Shown here: piece by piece, positions 1 to 4,628 of the stretch | Layout: the number at the start of each line of letters is the position of its first letter | Position numbering within the stretch: the stretch's first letter is position 1 | Assembly: GCF_900626285.1 (NCBI RefSeq) | Contig: NZ_LR131150.1 | Span: 1-5,648, forward strand | Origin: Intestinimonas massiliensis (ex Afouda et al. 2020) | GTDB taxonomy: Bacteria > Bacillota > Clostridia > Oscillospirales > Oscillospiraceae | Direction of reading: 5' to 3' | Length of the DNA stretch: 5,648 nucleotides | The notes under the pieces: model-generated | Seen by the model: only the letters and a program-made list of their open reading frames with translations | Told to the model about the DNA's origin: nothing | The model's database searches: none | Program-made: the position numbers and the translations under genes

Positions 1-127
1 CCTTTAGCTGGGATGTTCCCTTGTACTCCCAGATGCGGAATGTGAGGTCATATTTGAGGCTCTTAAGCTGGACTTTGATATTGGGGTATAGATCTATCGG
101 CTCCTTGAACACATAGTACAGGTGCAG
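1..127. repeat. Terminal direct repeat, left copy (circular overlap)
   Basis: Bases 1-127 are identical to 5522-5648, the last bases of the window. Both copies start CCTTTAGCTG and end GGTGCAG, and both lie in the same reading frame of the rep gene. An exact end-to-end repeat of this length is what a short-read assembler leaves on a closed circle, and 127 is a commonly used maximum k-mer. It is therefore best read as an assembly overlap on a circular molecule of 5521 bp, not as a biological repeat. Confidence 0.95.
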
Positions 128-565
128 ACCGTTCCCGGACAACACAAGGAAGGTCGGCATAGGCAACCGCCGAACACGCTTCGGATCTCCGTCAAATCGG
201 AGAAAGAGATTGCGCAGCTCCCCAATACCTACCCCGTCCAAATCAAAGATAAGGGCATTCATCCGCTGTGCGTGCTCCAGCCGGTTCTTATTCCGGCGAT
301 AGACAAGACCGCTGCACAGTGTCAAGGGATTTTGCTCCACAAACTCCGTATAGTCCTTCTCCCATGTATCGTGATACATCTTCCGTCGATGAAGCCGCTC
401 ATCTTCGCCCTGATAGAGATACACCGCACTCGGATGAGAGAAGTCATCGTACTTAACCCCGTACAGCTCATTGTCGGGAAACAGCTCCCGGTAAAAGTCA
501 TAGCCGCCCACCTGCTCAAACTGCGCCGACAGGTATTCATAGCACCCTCTGTAATTTTCGGTCAT
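1..565 (-). CDS. Plasmid replication protein, AEP/primase-like: N-terminal part of rep (continues at 5521)
   Basis: This is the 5' part of the rep gene split by the window junction. The ATG at 565-563 is preceded by GGAGG (579-575) with 9 nt spacing. The protein begins MTENYRGCYEYLSAQFEQ and runs open to base 1, then continues in frame at 5521 and stops at 4629, giving 485 aa in total. This part holds the catalytic core expected of an archaeo-eukaryotic primase fold: an Asp-x-Asp metal-binding motif in LIFDLDGVG (D108, D110) and the second motif SGNGLHLYY with H148. Members of this superfamily serve as replication initiators/primases of many small plasmids, making primers and often binding the origin. 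The family call rests on motifs only. The 370 bp of structured non-coding DNA just upstream is the natural place for its origin and copy-number control. Confidence 0.85.
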   Translation of the reverse strand, partial: MTENYRGCYEYLSAQFEQVGGYDFYRELFPDNELYGVKYDDFSHPSAVYLYQGEDERLHRRKMYHDTWEKDYTEFVEQNPLTLCSGLVYRRNKNRLEHAQRMNALIFDLDGVGIGELRNLFLRFDGDPKRVRRLPMPTFLVLSGNGLHLYYVFKEPIDLYPNIKVQLKSLKYDLTFRIWEYKGTSQLK

Positions 566-617
566 GTAAAGCCACCTCCAAAAGAAAAAGAAGCAAAAAG
601 AAAATCGCTGCGGCGGG

Positions 618-697
618 AAGGGGGAAAAGGGGGAGCCAAAGAGCGGCCTCCCGCTGGTCGGCCTTAAAGAGAAAGTCACCTCCCCCTTTTCCCCCTT
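618..697 (-). repeat. 18-bp perfect inverted repeat in the rep leader
   Basis: AAGGGGGAAAAGGGGGAG at 618-635 is exactly complementary to 680-697, with 44 nt between the arms. In the rep transcript this gives a very stable stem whose loop contains a small GCGG/CCGC hairpin (643-654). The 3' arm ends 38 nt before the rep Shine-Dalgarno, so it does not mask it directly. A further G4A5G5 tract at 762-775 could compete for the same 3' arm (see findings). Confidence 0.85.
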
Positions 698-717
698 GTT
701 TCGGCCATGGAAATGAT

Positions 718-739
718 GGAAAACCCTAACGGGTTTACC
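718..739. repeat. Small hairpin in rep leader
   Basis: GGAAAACCC (718-726) and GGGTTTACC (731-739) can pair across a TAAC loop with one mismatch; the core AAACCC/GGGTTT is perfect. It lies between the two sense-strand purine tracts. No T-run follows on either strand, so it is not a standard terminator. Confidence 0.5.
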
Positions 740-828
740 ACATTCCCACAGCCTCCACTCACCCCCTTTTTCCCCTCCGACTTTCTCCCTTCCTGAGAGA
801 ATATTTTTGGGTTTTTAGGGATACGATA

Positions 829-848
829 TAAGGGGCCCCTACCCCTTA
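829..848. repeat. GC-rich dyad near the candidate origin
   Basis: TAAGGGG (829-835) and CCCCTTA (842-848) are inverted around CCCCTA; the nested decamer AGGGGCCCCT (831-840) is itself a perfect palindrome. It borders an AT-rich stretch. It may be a binding site or an RNA structure; the sequence alone does not say which. Confidence 0.5.
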
Positions 849-896
849 CAGGTCGCTTAGATTATCAAAACTTTTTTTGGGAAAATTTCTAATGCC

Positions 897-925
897 ATTA
901 TACCGTGCCGGACTTGCGTTTGCAA
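897..925 (-). promoter_or_regulatory. Candidate rep promoter
   Basis: On the minus strand TTGCAA (925-920) lies 17 nt before a perfect TATAAT (902-897). The -35 shares four of six bases with TTGACA and sits in the loop and arm of the mob-end hairpin. Transcription would start near 890 and give rep a leader of about 325 nt. Spacing and the perfect -10 are good; activity is inferred. Confidence 0.55.
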
Positions 926-936
926 GTCCGGCTTTT
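907..936 (+). terminator. GC-rich hairpin at the end of mob; T-tail on the plus strand
   Basis: GCCGGACTTGC (907-917) and GCAAGTCCGGC (922-932) form a perfect 11-bp stem with a GTTT loop, starting two bases after the mob stop codon. TTTT follows on the plus strand, so its polarity suits rightward transcription. On the minus strand the stem is followed by ACGGTATAATGG, which lacks a U-tract. It may still slow or process mob mRNA. No clear plus-strand promoter was found in the rep leader to feed this terminator. Confidence 0.6.
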
Positions 937-2179
937 ACCGGCTCATTCCGCCCATGCTCATACCTCTGTCATGCCTGTGCTCCTGCTTGGGCTCCGGCAT
1001 AATATGCGCCCTTGCCCGCTGGACATATGGCCGAAACTGTTCCGGCAGCTTCTCCTCCAAGAAGGTCAGCGCAGCCTCCACTCGCTGCATCAGTCTCGCC
1101 ATGAGATCCTTCTGACGGTTCAGCTCGTACTCCAGCGCCATGTTCTCGTCCTTCAGGTCAGACAGCTCCTGCGCCTCCTTCAGCCGCTTCTGTATGGATG
1201 GCCGGAGCTGCCGCTCCAGCGAAGTGATCTGCGCCTTCTGAAGCTCTATGGTATTGACCTGCTGCTTGACCGTCTGCTCGGCCTCTGCGCCCCGTACCGC
1301 CAATGCCTTCAGCTGCTTGATCTCTTTCAAGGTAACGCCCTTGATATTGCCCATCATGGTTTCTTCCGGCTTAATTCTCTCCAGATCCAGCGATACCTTT
1401 TTCGCCGCCTTTAACTCCTTGACCGTTCCTTGCAGCGTTTCCTTTTCCGCCTGCAGCTCCGACACTTCCGCCCTCGCTGCTTCTATCTCCTGCCTTGCGG
1501 CCTCCAGCTCCCTCGCCGCCTCTTTGTACTCCGGCAAGGACATATGCGGTCGGCCTCCGTCACCGTGGATCACTTCAAAGCTGTGCTGCTGGGCGATCTG
1601 CTCCAGCACCAGCTTCTCACTGTTTACCCAGGCATTCCATTCTGTCTGCCGTTTTGACTGGCCTGTAAATCCCTGCTGCGCCAACGCCTGTTTCAGCGAT
1701 ACTCTTTTCGCAAGCCCCCGCTTCTGCTCCGTTGCCACAGGCACGAAATCTATATGGATGTGGGGCGTGGCCTCGTCCATATGAATGACCGAATTGAACA
1801 CCCGCAGGTGCGGGTTCCGTTCTTGAAATGCCTCGGCAAACTCTTTGAGAGCTGCCGCAGCCCGTTCTCCCTCCGGCGTCTCGCAGCCGCAGTTGTCCTT
1901 GTTGCCGATCTGGAAGATGACCTCATGGAAAAGCCGCTCCTGCTTGCTCTTTTCAATGTGCCGATAGTAGTCCGGGATCTTATCTCTCGTCTTTGTTTTC
2001 TTTGCGTTATACTCCGCAAGGGCTTCATCGAAAAGCTCATGGTAGACCTGTTTCAGATTTTCCCTGCACAGCGTAATGTTCTGCTCGGTTCTGGCCGGAT
2101 CTACATTCTCGGTAATGAACTTGCGGTTATTATGCCCCATGCTTCCGGTTCCCATCATACCGGATATTTTGACTGCCAT
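935..2179 (-). CDS. mobV: MobV-family relaxase (Pre/Mob plasmid mobilization protein)
   Basis: A 414-aa relaxase that would nick one strand at oriT and pilot the plasmid into a recipient, using a helper element's conjugation apparatus. The start is ATG 2179-2177, preceded by AGGAGG (2192-2187) with 7 nt spacing; the open frame extends to 2287, but that upstream part crosses the promoter and oriT hairpin. The N-terminus MAVKISGMMGTGSMGHNNR (H16, N17, R19) matches the MobV first motif. VIHMDEATPHIHIDFVPV (H133, H140, H142) is the His-rich metal-binding motif typical of Pre/MobM proteins. Residues about 215-385 are rich in Glu, Lys, Ala and Leu and look like a long coiled coil, as in MobM-type dimerisation regions. 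The tail (residues about 390-414) is His/Met/Arg-rich. No coupling protein or type IV secretion gene is present, so the plasmid is mobilizable only. Confidence 0.93.
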   Translation of the reverse strand: MAVKISGMMGTGSMGHNNRKFITENVDPARTEQNITLCRENLKQVYHELFDEALAEYNAKKTKTRDKIPDYYRHIEKSKQERLFHEVIFQIGNKDNCGCETPEGERAAAALKEFAEAFQERNPHLRVFNSVIHMDEATPHIHIDFVPVATEQKRGLAKRVSLKQALAQQGFTGQSKRQTEWNAWVNSEKLVLEQIAQQHSFEVIHGDGGRPHMSLPEYKEAARELEAARQEIEAARAEVSELQAEKETLQGTVKELKAAKKVSLDLERIKPEETMMGNIKGVTLKEIKQLKALAVRGAEAEQTVKQQVNTIELQKAQITSLERQLRPSIQKRLKEAQELSDLKDENMALEYELNRQKDLMARLMQRVEAALTFLEEKLPEQFRPYVQRARAHIMPEPKQEHRHDRGMSMGGMSR

Positions 2180-2201
2180 ACTCGCACCTCCTGTCCCGTT
2201 T

Positions 2202-2230
2202 ATTATACCATAGATTTCCGCTGAAGTCAC
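2202..2230 (-). promoter_or_regulatory. mob promoter, extended -10
   Basis: On the minus strand GTGACT (2230-2225) precedes a perfect TATAAT (2207-2202) by 17 nt, with TGG just before the -10 (extended -10). It lies between the oriT hairpin and the mob ribosome site. In the pMV158-type MobV systems the relaxase binds this overlap and represses its own gene; the same layout here suggests autoregulation. Confidence 0.75.
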
Positions 2231-2430
2231 CTCTTTGTTACTTTCTCTGTGAGAAAGTAACGCAAAAGCACTTTCCCACCGCAGCACCGTTGGTGCAGCA
2301 GTAGGAAAGTGCTTTGCGCCCCTAAAGGGGAGGGTTTCCGGAGCAGCCTGCCTCGACGCTTATGCGCCATTAGCCGGACTGCTCCGGAGGGGCGCTGCCC
2401 CTGCCGCCTGCGGGCGGCTCCCCGTTTCCA
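2225..2430. other. Candidate origin of transfer (oriT), nested inverted repeats
   Basis: This gene-free block just upstream of mob is filled with dyads. GTTACTTTCTC (2237-2247) and its complement (2251-2261) are separated by TGT. AAAGCACTTTCC (2265-2276) and its complement (2304-2315) enclose a GCACC-GTT-GGTGC hairpin (2284-2296). GCGCCCC (2316-2322) pairs with 2389-2395 around TCCGGAGCAG (2337-2346) and its complement (2379-2388). GCCGCC/GGCGGC lies at 2403-2418. MobV oriTs typically lie directly upstream of mob and consist of such hairpins beside the nick site. The exact nick position cannot be read here. Confidence 0.7.
2237..2261. repeat. Perfect 11-bp hairpin, likely relaxase recognition site
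   Basis: The arms GTTACTTTCTC (2237-2247) and GAGAAAGTAAC (2251-2261) are exact complements with a TGT loop. It is the dyad closest to the mob promoter, the usual place for the relaxase-bound hairpin. The octamer GAGAAAGT in its arm recurs in the rep leader. Confidence 0.65.
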
Positions 2431-2445
2431 CGACAAACTTGGATT

Positions 2446-3069
2446 TTATTTATTCAGCAAGTCTTGTAATTCATCCAAAAAACGGCAAACATGAAAGCCA
2501 TCACAAACGGCATGATGCACTTGAATCGATAAGGGAATATAGTATTTTCCGCCATCCTCATAATACTTCCCAAACGTAAATATCGGCAGTAGATAGTCAT
2601 ATCCTTTTTTTAGATTTAAGTTAAAGCCTTCAAAGCTTGTCCACGGTATCATAGAAACAGGGAAAGTGTTTTCCGGAGGATTAGGCTTTGCGAACATTCC
2701 CTTTCGTTCACCATAAGCGTCTATATCCTTTTGATAGTTCTGAAGAAACTCAGTATAGTCTGCTGTAAACTCAGTCCAAATACTCGAAAAGGTTTCAGTT
2801 TCCTTATGAAAGATTGTGTAGCAAGGCAGCATTTCTGAAAAAACACCTACCTGTCCGTTTTTATCTAATGCCGTCCTGAACTCTTCGTGTCGATTGAGGA
2901 TTGTTGTAACCCCATATAAGAGAGTCGGATATAATTTTTTTCCATCCTTTTTCAACTTAGAAATATCGAGTTTTACCGTCATACTATATGTGCAGGGCGT
3001 ATTGTCAAAATAGTGGTCGAAATACTCTTTTCGTGTCCAATTATTTATATCAATCTTTGTGAATTGCAT
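2446..3069 (-). CDS. cat: Chloramphenicol O-acetyltransferase, type A
   Basis: A 207-aa enzyme that transfers acetyl from acetyl-CoA to the 3-hydroxyl of chloramphenicol in the cytoplasm, abolishing ribosome binding; active as a trimer in this family. The length is normal for type-A CAT. The signature QVHHAVCDGFH near the C-terminus contains the catalytic His186 and the structural Asp190; CTYSMTV, ETFSSIW, VSMIPW and GFNLN are further family blocks. The sequence reads like the CAT of Campylobacter/Clostridium plasmids (catA13/catP-related group) from memory; the exact allele is not asserted. Two adjacent ATGs exist. ATG 3069 is 7 nt from GGAGG (3081-3077) and gives MQFTKID; ATG 3072 is only 4 nt away. 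The gene begins 28 nt after the HTH gene with no promoter between, and is visibly more AT-rich than mob. All motif residues are intact, so it should be functional. Confidence 0.97.
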   Translation of the reverse strand: MQFTKIDINNWTRKEYFDHYFDNTPCTYSMTVKLDISKLKKDGKKLYPTLLYGVTTILNRHEEFRTALDKNGQVGVFSEMLPCYTIFHKETETFSSIWTEFTADYTEFLQNYQKDIDAYGERKGMFAKPNPPENTFPVSMIPWTSFEGFNLNLKKGYDYLLPIFTFGKYYEDGGKYYIPLSIQVHHAVCDGFHVCRFLDELQDLLNK

Positions 3070-3097
3070 CATTTATCCTCCGCAAATCCTGATTTAT

Positions 3098-3610
3098 CTA
3101 ACCACGAAACAACCGACTAAACCATCCCTGTTTTTTCGGCTCGTCTCCACTTCCCTCGCTCTGATCAGTACCGGAGGTAAGCTGCTGCTGTATTGTTCCC
3201 GCGTGAAGTGCCTGGGCAGCCTGTGCCGTCTGCTGGGCGGCAACCAATGCAGCGTTGCTCTCGGAAAGCCTTGCGTTCAGATCCTCGATCTGCTTGTCCT
3301 TTATCGCAAGCTGTCCTTGCAGCGTGTCGATTGTGGTCTGCAATACTGCTATCACACCCACATTTTCAGACTGCTCCAATACCTCTCCATTGGAGCGCTC
3401 CGTATGCGCATACGTATGCGCTCCAACGGAGCACTCCTTTTGCAGAAAGTCTTGTTTTATAAGGGTTTCACCCTGCTCCTCTATATACAAAACCCCCTGC
3501 TCCGTATGCGCATACGGAGCGCAAACCGTATGCAGTTTGCCTTTGTACCGCTTATAAACCGTTTGCTTCGATACGCCTATCTCGTCGGCTATCTGCCGAA
3601 TCGTTTTCAT
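3098..3610 (-). CDS. Helix-turn-helix plasmid maintenance protein with coiled coil and amphipathic C-terminus
   Basis: A 170-aa protein. Residues 1-23 (MKTIRQIADEIGVSKQTVYK) are a clear helix-turn-helix. Residues about 85-120 (TTIDTLQGQLAIKDKQIEDL and onward) look like a coiled coil. The low-complexity Gln/Ala/Ser region ends in KKQGWFSRLFRG, a short basic-aromatic amphipathic tail. This layout matches the small accessory replication/partition proteins (RepB/DUF536-like) of Firmicutes plasmids, whose exact role is poorly defined; the match is by architecture only. GGGGAG (3625-3620) lies 9 nt from the ATG, and the ATG overlaps the upstream antitoxin stop as ATGA, so the two are likely translationally coupled. 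The middle of the gene carries several perfect palindromes that encode repeated YAHTE peptides, which is odd for a coding sequence. Confidence 0.8.
   Translation of the reverse strand: MKTIRQIADEIGVSKQTVYKRYKGKLHTVCAPYAHTEQGVLYIEEQGETLIKQDFLQKECSVGAHTYAHTERSNGEVLEQSENVGVIAVLQTTIDTLQGQLAIKDKQIEDLNARLSESNAALVAAQQTAQAAQALHAGTIQQQLTSGTDQSEGSGDEPKKQGWFSRLFRG
3373..3437. repeat. Palindrome cluster inside the HTH gene, copy 1
   Basis: TTGGAGCGC (3390-3398) and GCGCTCCAA (3418-3426) bracket CGTATGCGCATACG (3401-3414), itself a palindrome. GCGCATACGTATGCGC (3406-3421) is a perfect overlapping 16-bp palindrome. GCTCCAAT (3373-3380) pairs with ATTGGAGC (3389-3396), and GGAG-CA-CTCC follows at 3428-3437. 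It encodes GAHTYAHTER and flanking residues. Confidence 0.9.
3499..3540. repeat. Palindrome cluster inside the HTH gene, copy 2
   Basis: 3499-3520 is a perfect 22-bp palindrome with half-site GCTCCGTATGC. Its first 18 bases (3499-3516) repeat 3397-3414 exactly. It is followed directly by GCAAAC (3521-3526) inverted against GTTTGC (3535-3540) around CGTATGCA. It encodes APYAHTEQ and the adjacent LHTVC. Confidence 0.9.
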
Positions 3611-3837
3611 GGCCTCACACTCCCCACACTATCGCTGGCGGGTGTGTCCAACTGCTTTGCTATGTACTCCCTCAGATCATCATCAAGCTCAAATGGGAGC
3701 CGCCCCAGACGAACGGTTTCCTCAAAAAATAGAATCGTTGCTTCTTCCAAAGTCATTCCATTTTCTGCAAAGACCTTTTCTGCCTGTTCTTTCAGCTCGG
3801 CATCGATCTCCAGCGTAACTTCAACCAACCTCTCCAT
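3607..3837 (-). CDS. RelB/DinJ-like antitoxin, apparently without its own toxin
   Basis: A 76-aa acidic protein beginning MERLVEVTLEIDAELKEQAEKV. The N-terminal strand plus helices and the block GMTLEEATILFFEETVRLGRLPFEL are typical of the RelB/DinJ ribbon-helix-helix antitoxin family, which bind DNA as dimers and wrap a RelE/YafQ toxin with the C-terminal half. Three starts are possible. ATG 3837 has GGAG (3849-3846) at 8 nt and is preferred; ATG 3843 forms a TGATG overlap with the toxin stop but is only 2 nt from GGAG; GTG 3846 lacks spacing. No YafQ-type toxin follows; the next gene is the HTH protein, joined by an ATGA overlap. It might bind the preceding RelE-like toxin, be a second regulator, or be a remnant. 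Confidence 0.8.
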   Translation of the reverse strand: MERLVEVTLEIDAELKEQAEKVFAENGMTLEEATILFFEETVRLGRLPFELDDDLREYIAKQLDTPASDSVGSVRP

Positions 3838-3842
3838 TCCCA

Positions 3843-4154
3843 TCACTCCAACAGCCGGCCATAGTCCCGTTTAGCATAGACTACACGGGCAACGGTCACC
3901 AGCCTTTCTTCTTCATCCACCCAATAAAACATCAGATAATTTTGTACCAAAATTTTTCGGTATTCATGTTTCAGTGACCGGATCGGCTGGTAGGCCGGAG
4001 CAGCATACGGAAAAGTCAGCACACTTTCCGCTGCATTCACCAGCTCTACCGCCAGACGATCCGCCGCATCCGGGTTTTGCAGTTCTCTGCTGATATACCG
4101 AACAATTTCAATCATATCTTTCCGGGCAACAGGTAAATACTCTAATTTATACAA
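3843..4154 (-). CDS. RelE/ParE-superfamily toxin, TTG start
   Basis: A 103-aa toxin of the RelE/ParE fold. RelE types cleave ribosome-bound mRNA and ParE types poison gyrase; the sequence does not settle which. Visible family features are the basic N-terminal helical part YKLEYLPVARKDMIEIVRYI, a central Pro/Tyr segment, then the C-terminal strands HEYRKILVQNYLMFYWVDEE and TVARVVYAKRDYGRLL with conserved Arg, Tyr and Lys. The likely start is TTG 4154-4152, 8 nt after GGAGG (4167-4163), overlapping the antitoxin TAA by 8 nt; it gives the family-like N-terminus (M)YKLEYLP. An in-frame ATG at 4175 would add MPLEGNG with a much weaker ribosome site. A TTG start and overlap would keep toxin synthesis below antitoxin. 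The gene is intact. Confidence 0.88.
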   Translation of the reverse strand: MYKLEYLPVARKDMIEIVRYISRELQNPDAADRLAVELVNAAESVLTFPYAAPAYQPIRSLKHEYRKILVQNYLMFYWVDEEERLVTVARVVYAKRDYGRLLE

Positions 4155-4425
4155 CCCGTTCCCCTCCAATGGCATCTTTCATTGCCTTCAGCACATCTTT
4201 GGAAGAATAGCGTTGATCCGTCAGCTCCGCCTCTTTCTCTGCCTCCTGCAGCTTGAAATACACCTCGCTTTCAAATTGCAGGTTCTCAAATGCCTCCATA
4301 CTCAAAACAACCATATCACCGTATCCATTCTTTGTCAAAAAAACAGGTTGAGCAGTTTCATGCACGGTCTTTGAAATGTCAGCAAAATTGTTTCTCAAAT
4401 CAGAAACAGGTCGAATCATATTCAT
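4147..4425 (-). CDS. Phd/YefM-family antitoxin
   Basis: A 92-aa protein starting MNMIRPVSDLRNNFADISK, the standard N-terminal DNA-binding fold of Phd/YefM antitoxins, followed by ETAQPVFLTKNGYGDMVVLS and a charged, helical C-terminal half (about 50-92) that would neutralise the toxin. AAGGAGG (4440-4434) lies 8 nt before ATG 4425. It is first in the operon and translationally overlaps the RelE-like toxin, the usual antitoxin-first order. In this family the antitoxin and antitoxin-toxin complex repress their own promoter; an AT-rich palindrome sits on the promoter here. Confidence 0.9.
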   Translation of the reverse strand: MNMIRPVSDLRNNFADISKTVHETAQPVFLTKNGYGDMVVLSMEAFENLQFESEVYFKLQEAEKEAELTDQRYSSKDVLKAMKDAIGGERVV

Positions 4426-4433
4426 ATTATCAT

Positions 4434-4475
4434 CCTCCTTTGCTTTATCTTATCATAATTATGCTAAATTATCAA
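4434..4475 (-). promoter_or_regulatory. Promoter and ribosome site of the toxin-antitoxin/cat operon
   Basis: TTGATA (4475-4470), 17 nt, then TAAGAT (4452-4447) preceded by TGA (extended -10). AAGGAGG (4440-4434) follows almost at once, so the 5' untranslated leader would be very short. This is the only promoter-like sequence found ahead of the five-gene block that ends with cat. Confidence 0.65.
4451..4466. promoter_or_regulatory. Candidate antitoxin operator
   Basis: TATCATAATTATGCTA is a near-perfect 16-bp dyad; its core CATAATTATG (4454-4463) is exact, with one mismatched pair outside it. It covers the spacer and start of the -10, where a Phd-type repressor would block RNA polymerase. 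Binding is inferred from location. Confidence 0.55.
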
Positions 4476-4628
4476 CACTGTTTCCTTGCCATAAATAACT
4501 TTTACCTATGTTACCATTTAGGGGTCGAAAAAGCCTTGATTTATGCGGTTTTCCGTCCTCGAAATCAGAGGGGGCAGTATCCTTACCCTACCACGCCAAA
4601 AAACGGCGTAGAGGCCATTCTGGGGCGT
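4476..4628. other. Intergenic region after rep, with two weak hairpins
   Basis: No gene is seen between the rep stop and the antitoxin promoter. CCACGCC (4591-4597) and GGCGTAG (4605-4611) can form a 7-bp stem (one G-U pair) with an A-rich loop 18 nt after the rep stop. Further on, TGATTT (4537-4542) pairs with AAATCA (4562-4567); on the minus strand this stem is followed by AGGCTTTTTCG. Either could end the rep transcript, but neither is a textbook terminator. Confidence 0.4.

Larger units (their letters stand above)
566..934 (-). other. Non-coding rep leader and probable replication origin
   Basis: About 370 bp between mob and rep hold no credible gene. In the direction of rep transcription it contains a candidate promoter overlapping the mob-end hairpin, an AT-rich segment (about 795-900, including runs of A and T), a GC palindrome (829-848), two G-rich/A-rich purine tracts on the rep-sense strand (775-762 and 695-682), the complementary pyrimidine tract (635-618), a T-rich stretch (604-581) and the rep Shine-Dalgarno. 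Position, AT-richness and dense dyad symmetry suggest replication origin plus copy control. No short tandem iterons are evident, so the origin call is inference. Confidence 0.55.

Noticed and set aside
1..565. rep as a pseudogene split in two
   Set aside because: The apparent break is only the arbitrary linearisation point; the frame is continuous over the 127-bp overlap.
122..667. Long open frame on the plus strand opposite rep
   Set aside because: It runs antisense to the rep N-terminus, has no ribosome site or recognisable domain, and ends inside the leader. The minus-strand frame has motifs and a strong Shine-Dalgarno.
676..708. Ten-residue leader peptide MAETRGKRGR before rep
   Set aside because: There is no ribosome site upstream of its ATG, and the codons are simply the purine tract. 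It could matter if the leader is an attenuator, but nothing supports translation.
905..1784. Plus-strand frames opposite mob
   Set aside because: They are shadows of a strongly coding minus-strand gene (biased Leu/Arg/Cys content, no ribosome sites, no domains).
2180..2287. N-terminal extension of mob (MLRWESAFALL...)
   Set aside because: It would be translated from the oriT hairpin and across the mob promoter. The start at 2179 has a perfect ribosome site and the usual MobV N-terminus.
2227..2436. 69-codon minus-strand frame in the oriT block
   Set aside because: Its sequence is made of inverted repeats, its start is non-ATG without a ribosome site, and the Arg/Gly-rich product is typical of spurious frames over structured GC-rich DNA.
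3059..3874. 271-codon plus-strand frame opposite the HTH and RelB-like genes
   Set aside because: It covers three well-supported minus-strand genes and has Leu/Ser-rich shadow composition.
4500..4590. Possible recombination or attachment site in the intergenic region
   Set aside because: The short T/A-rich repeats looked site-like, but no recombinase gene is present and no match to a known dif or att core could be made from memory.
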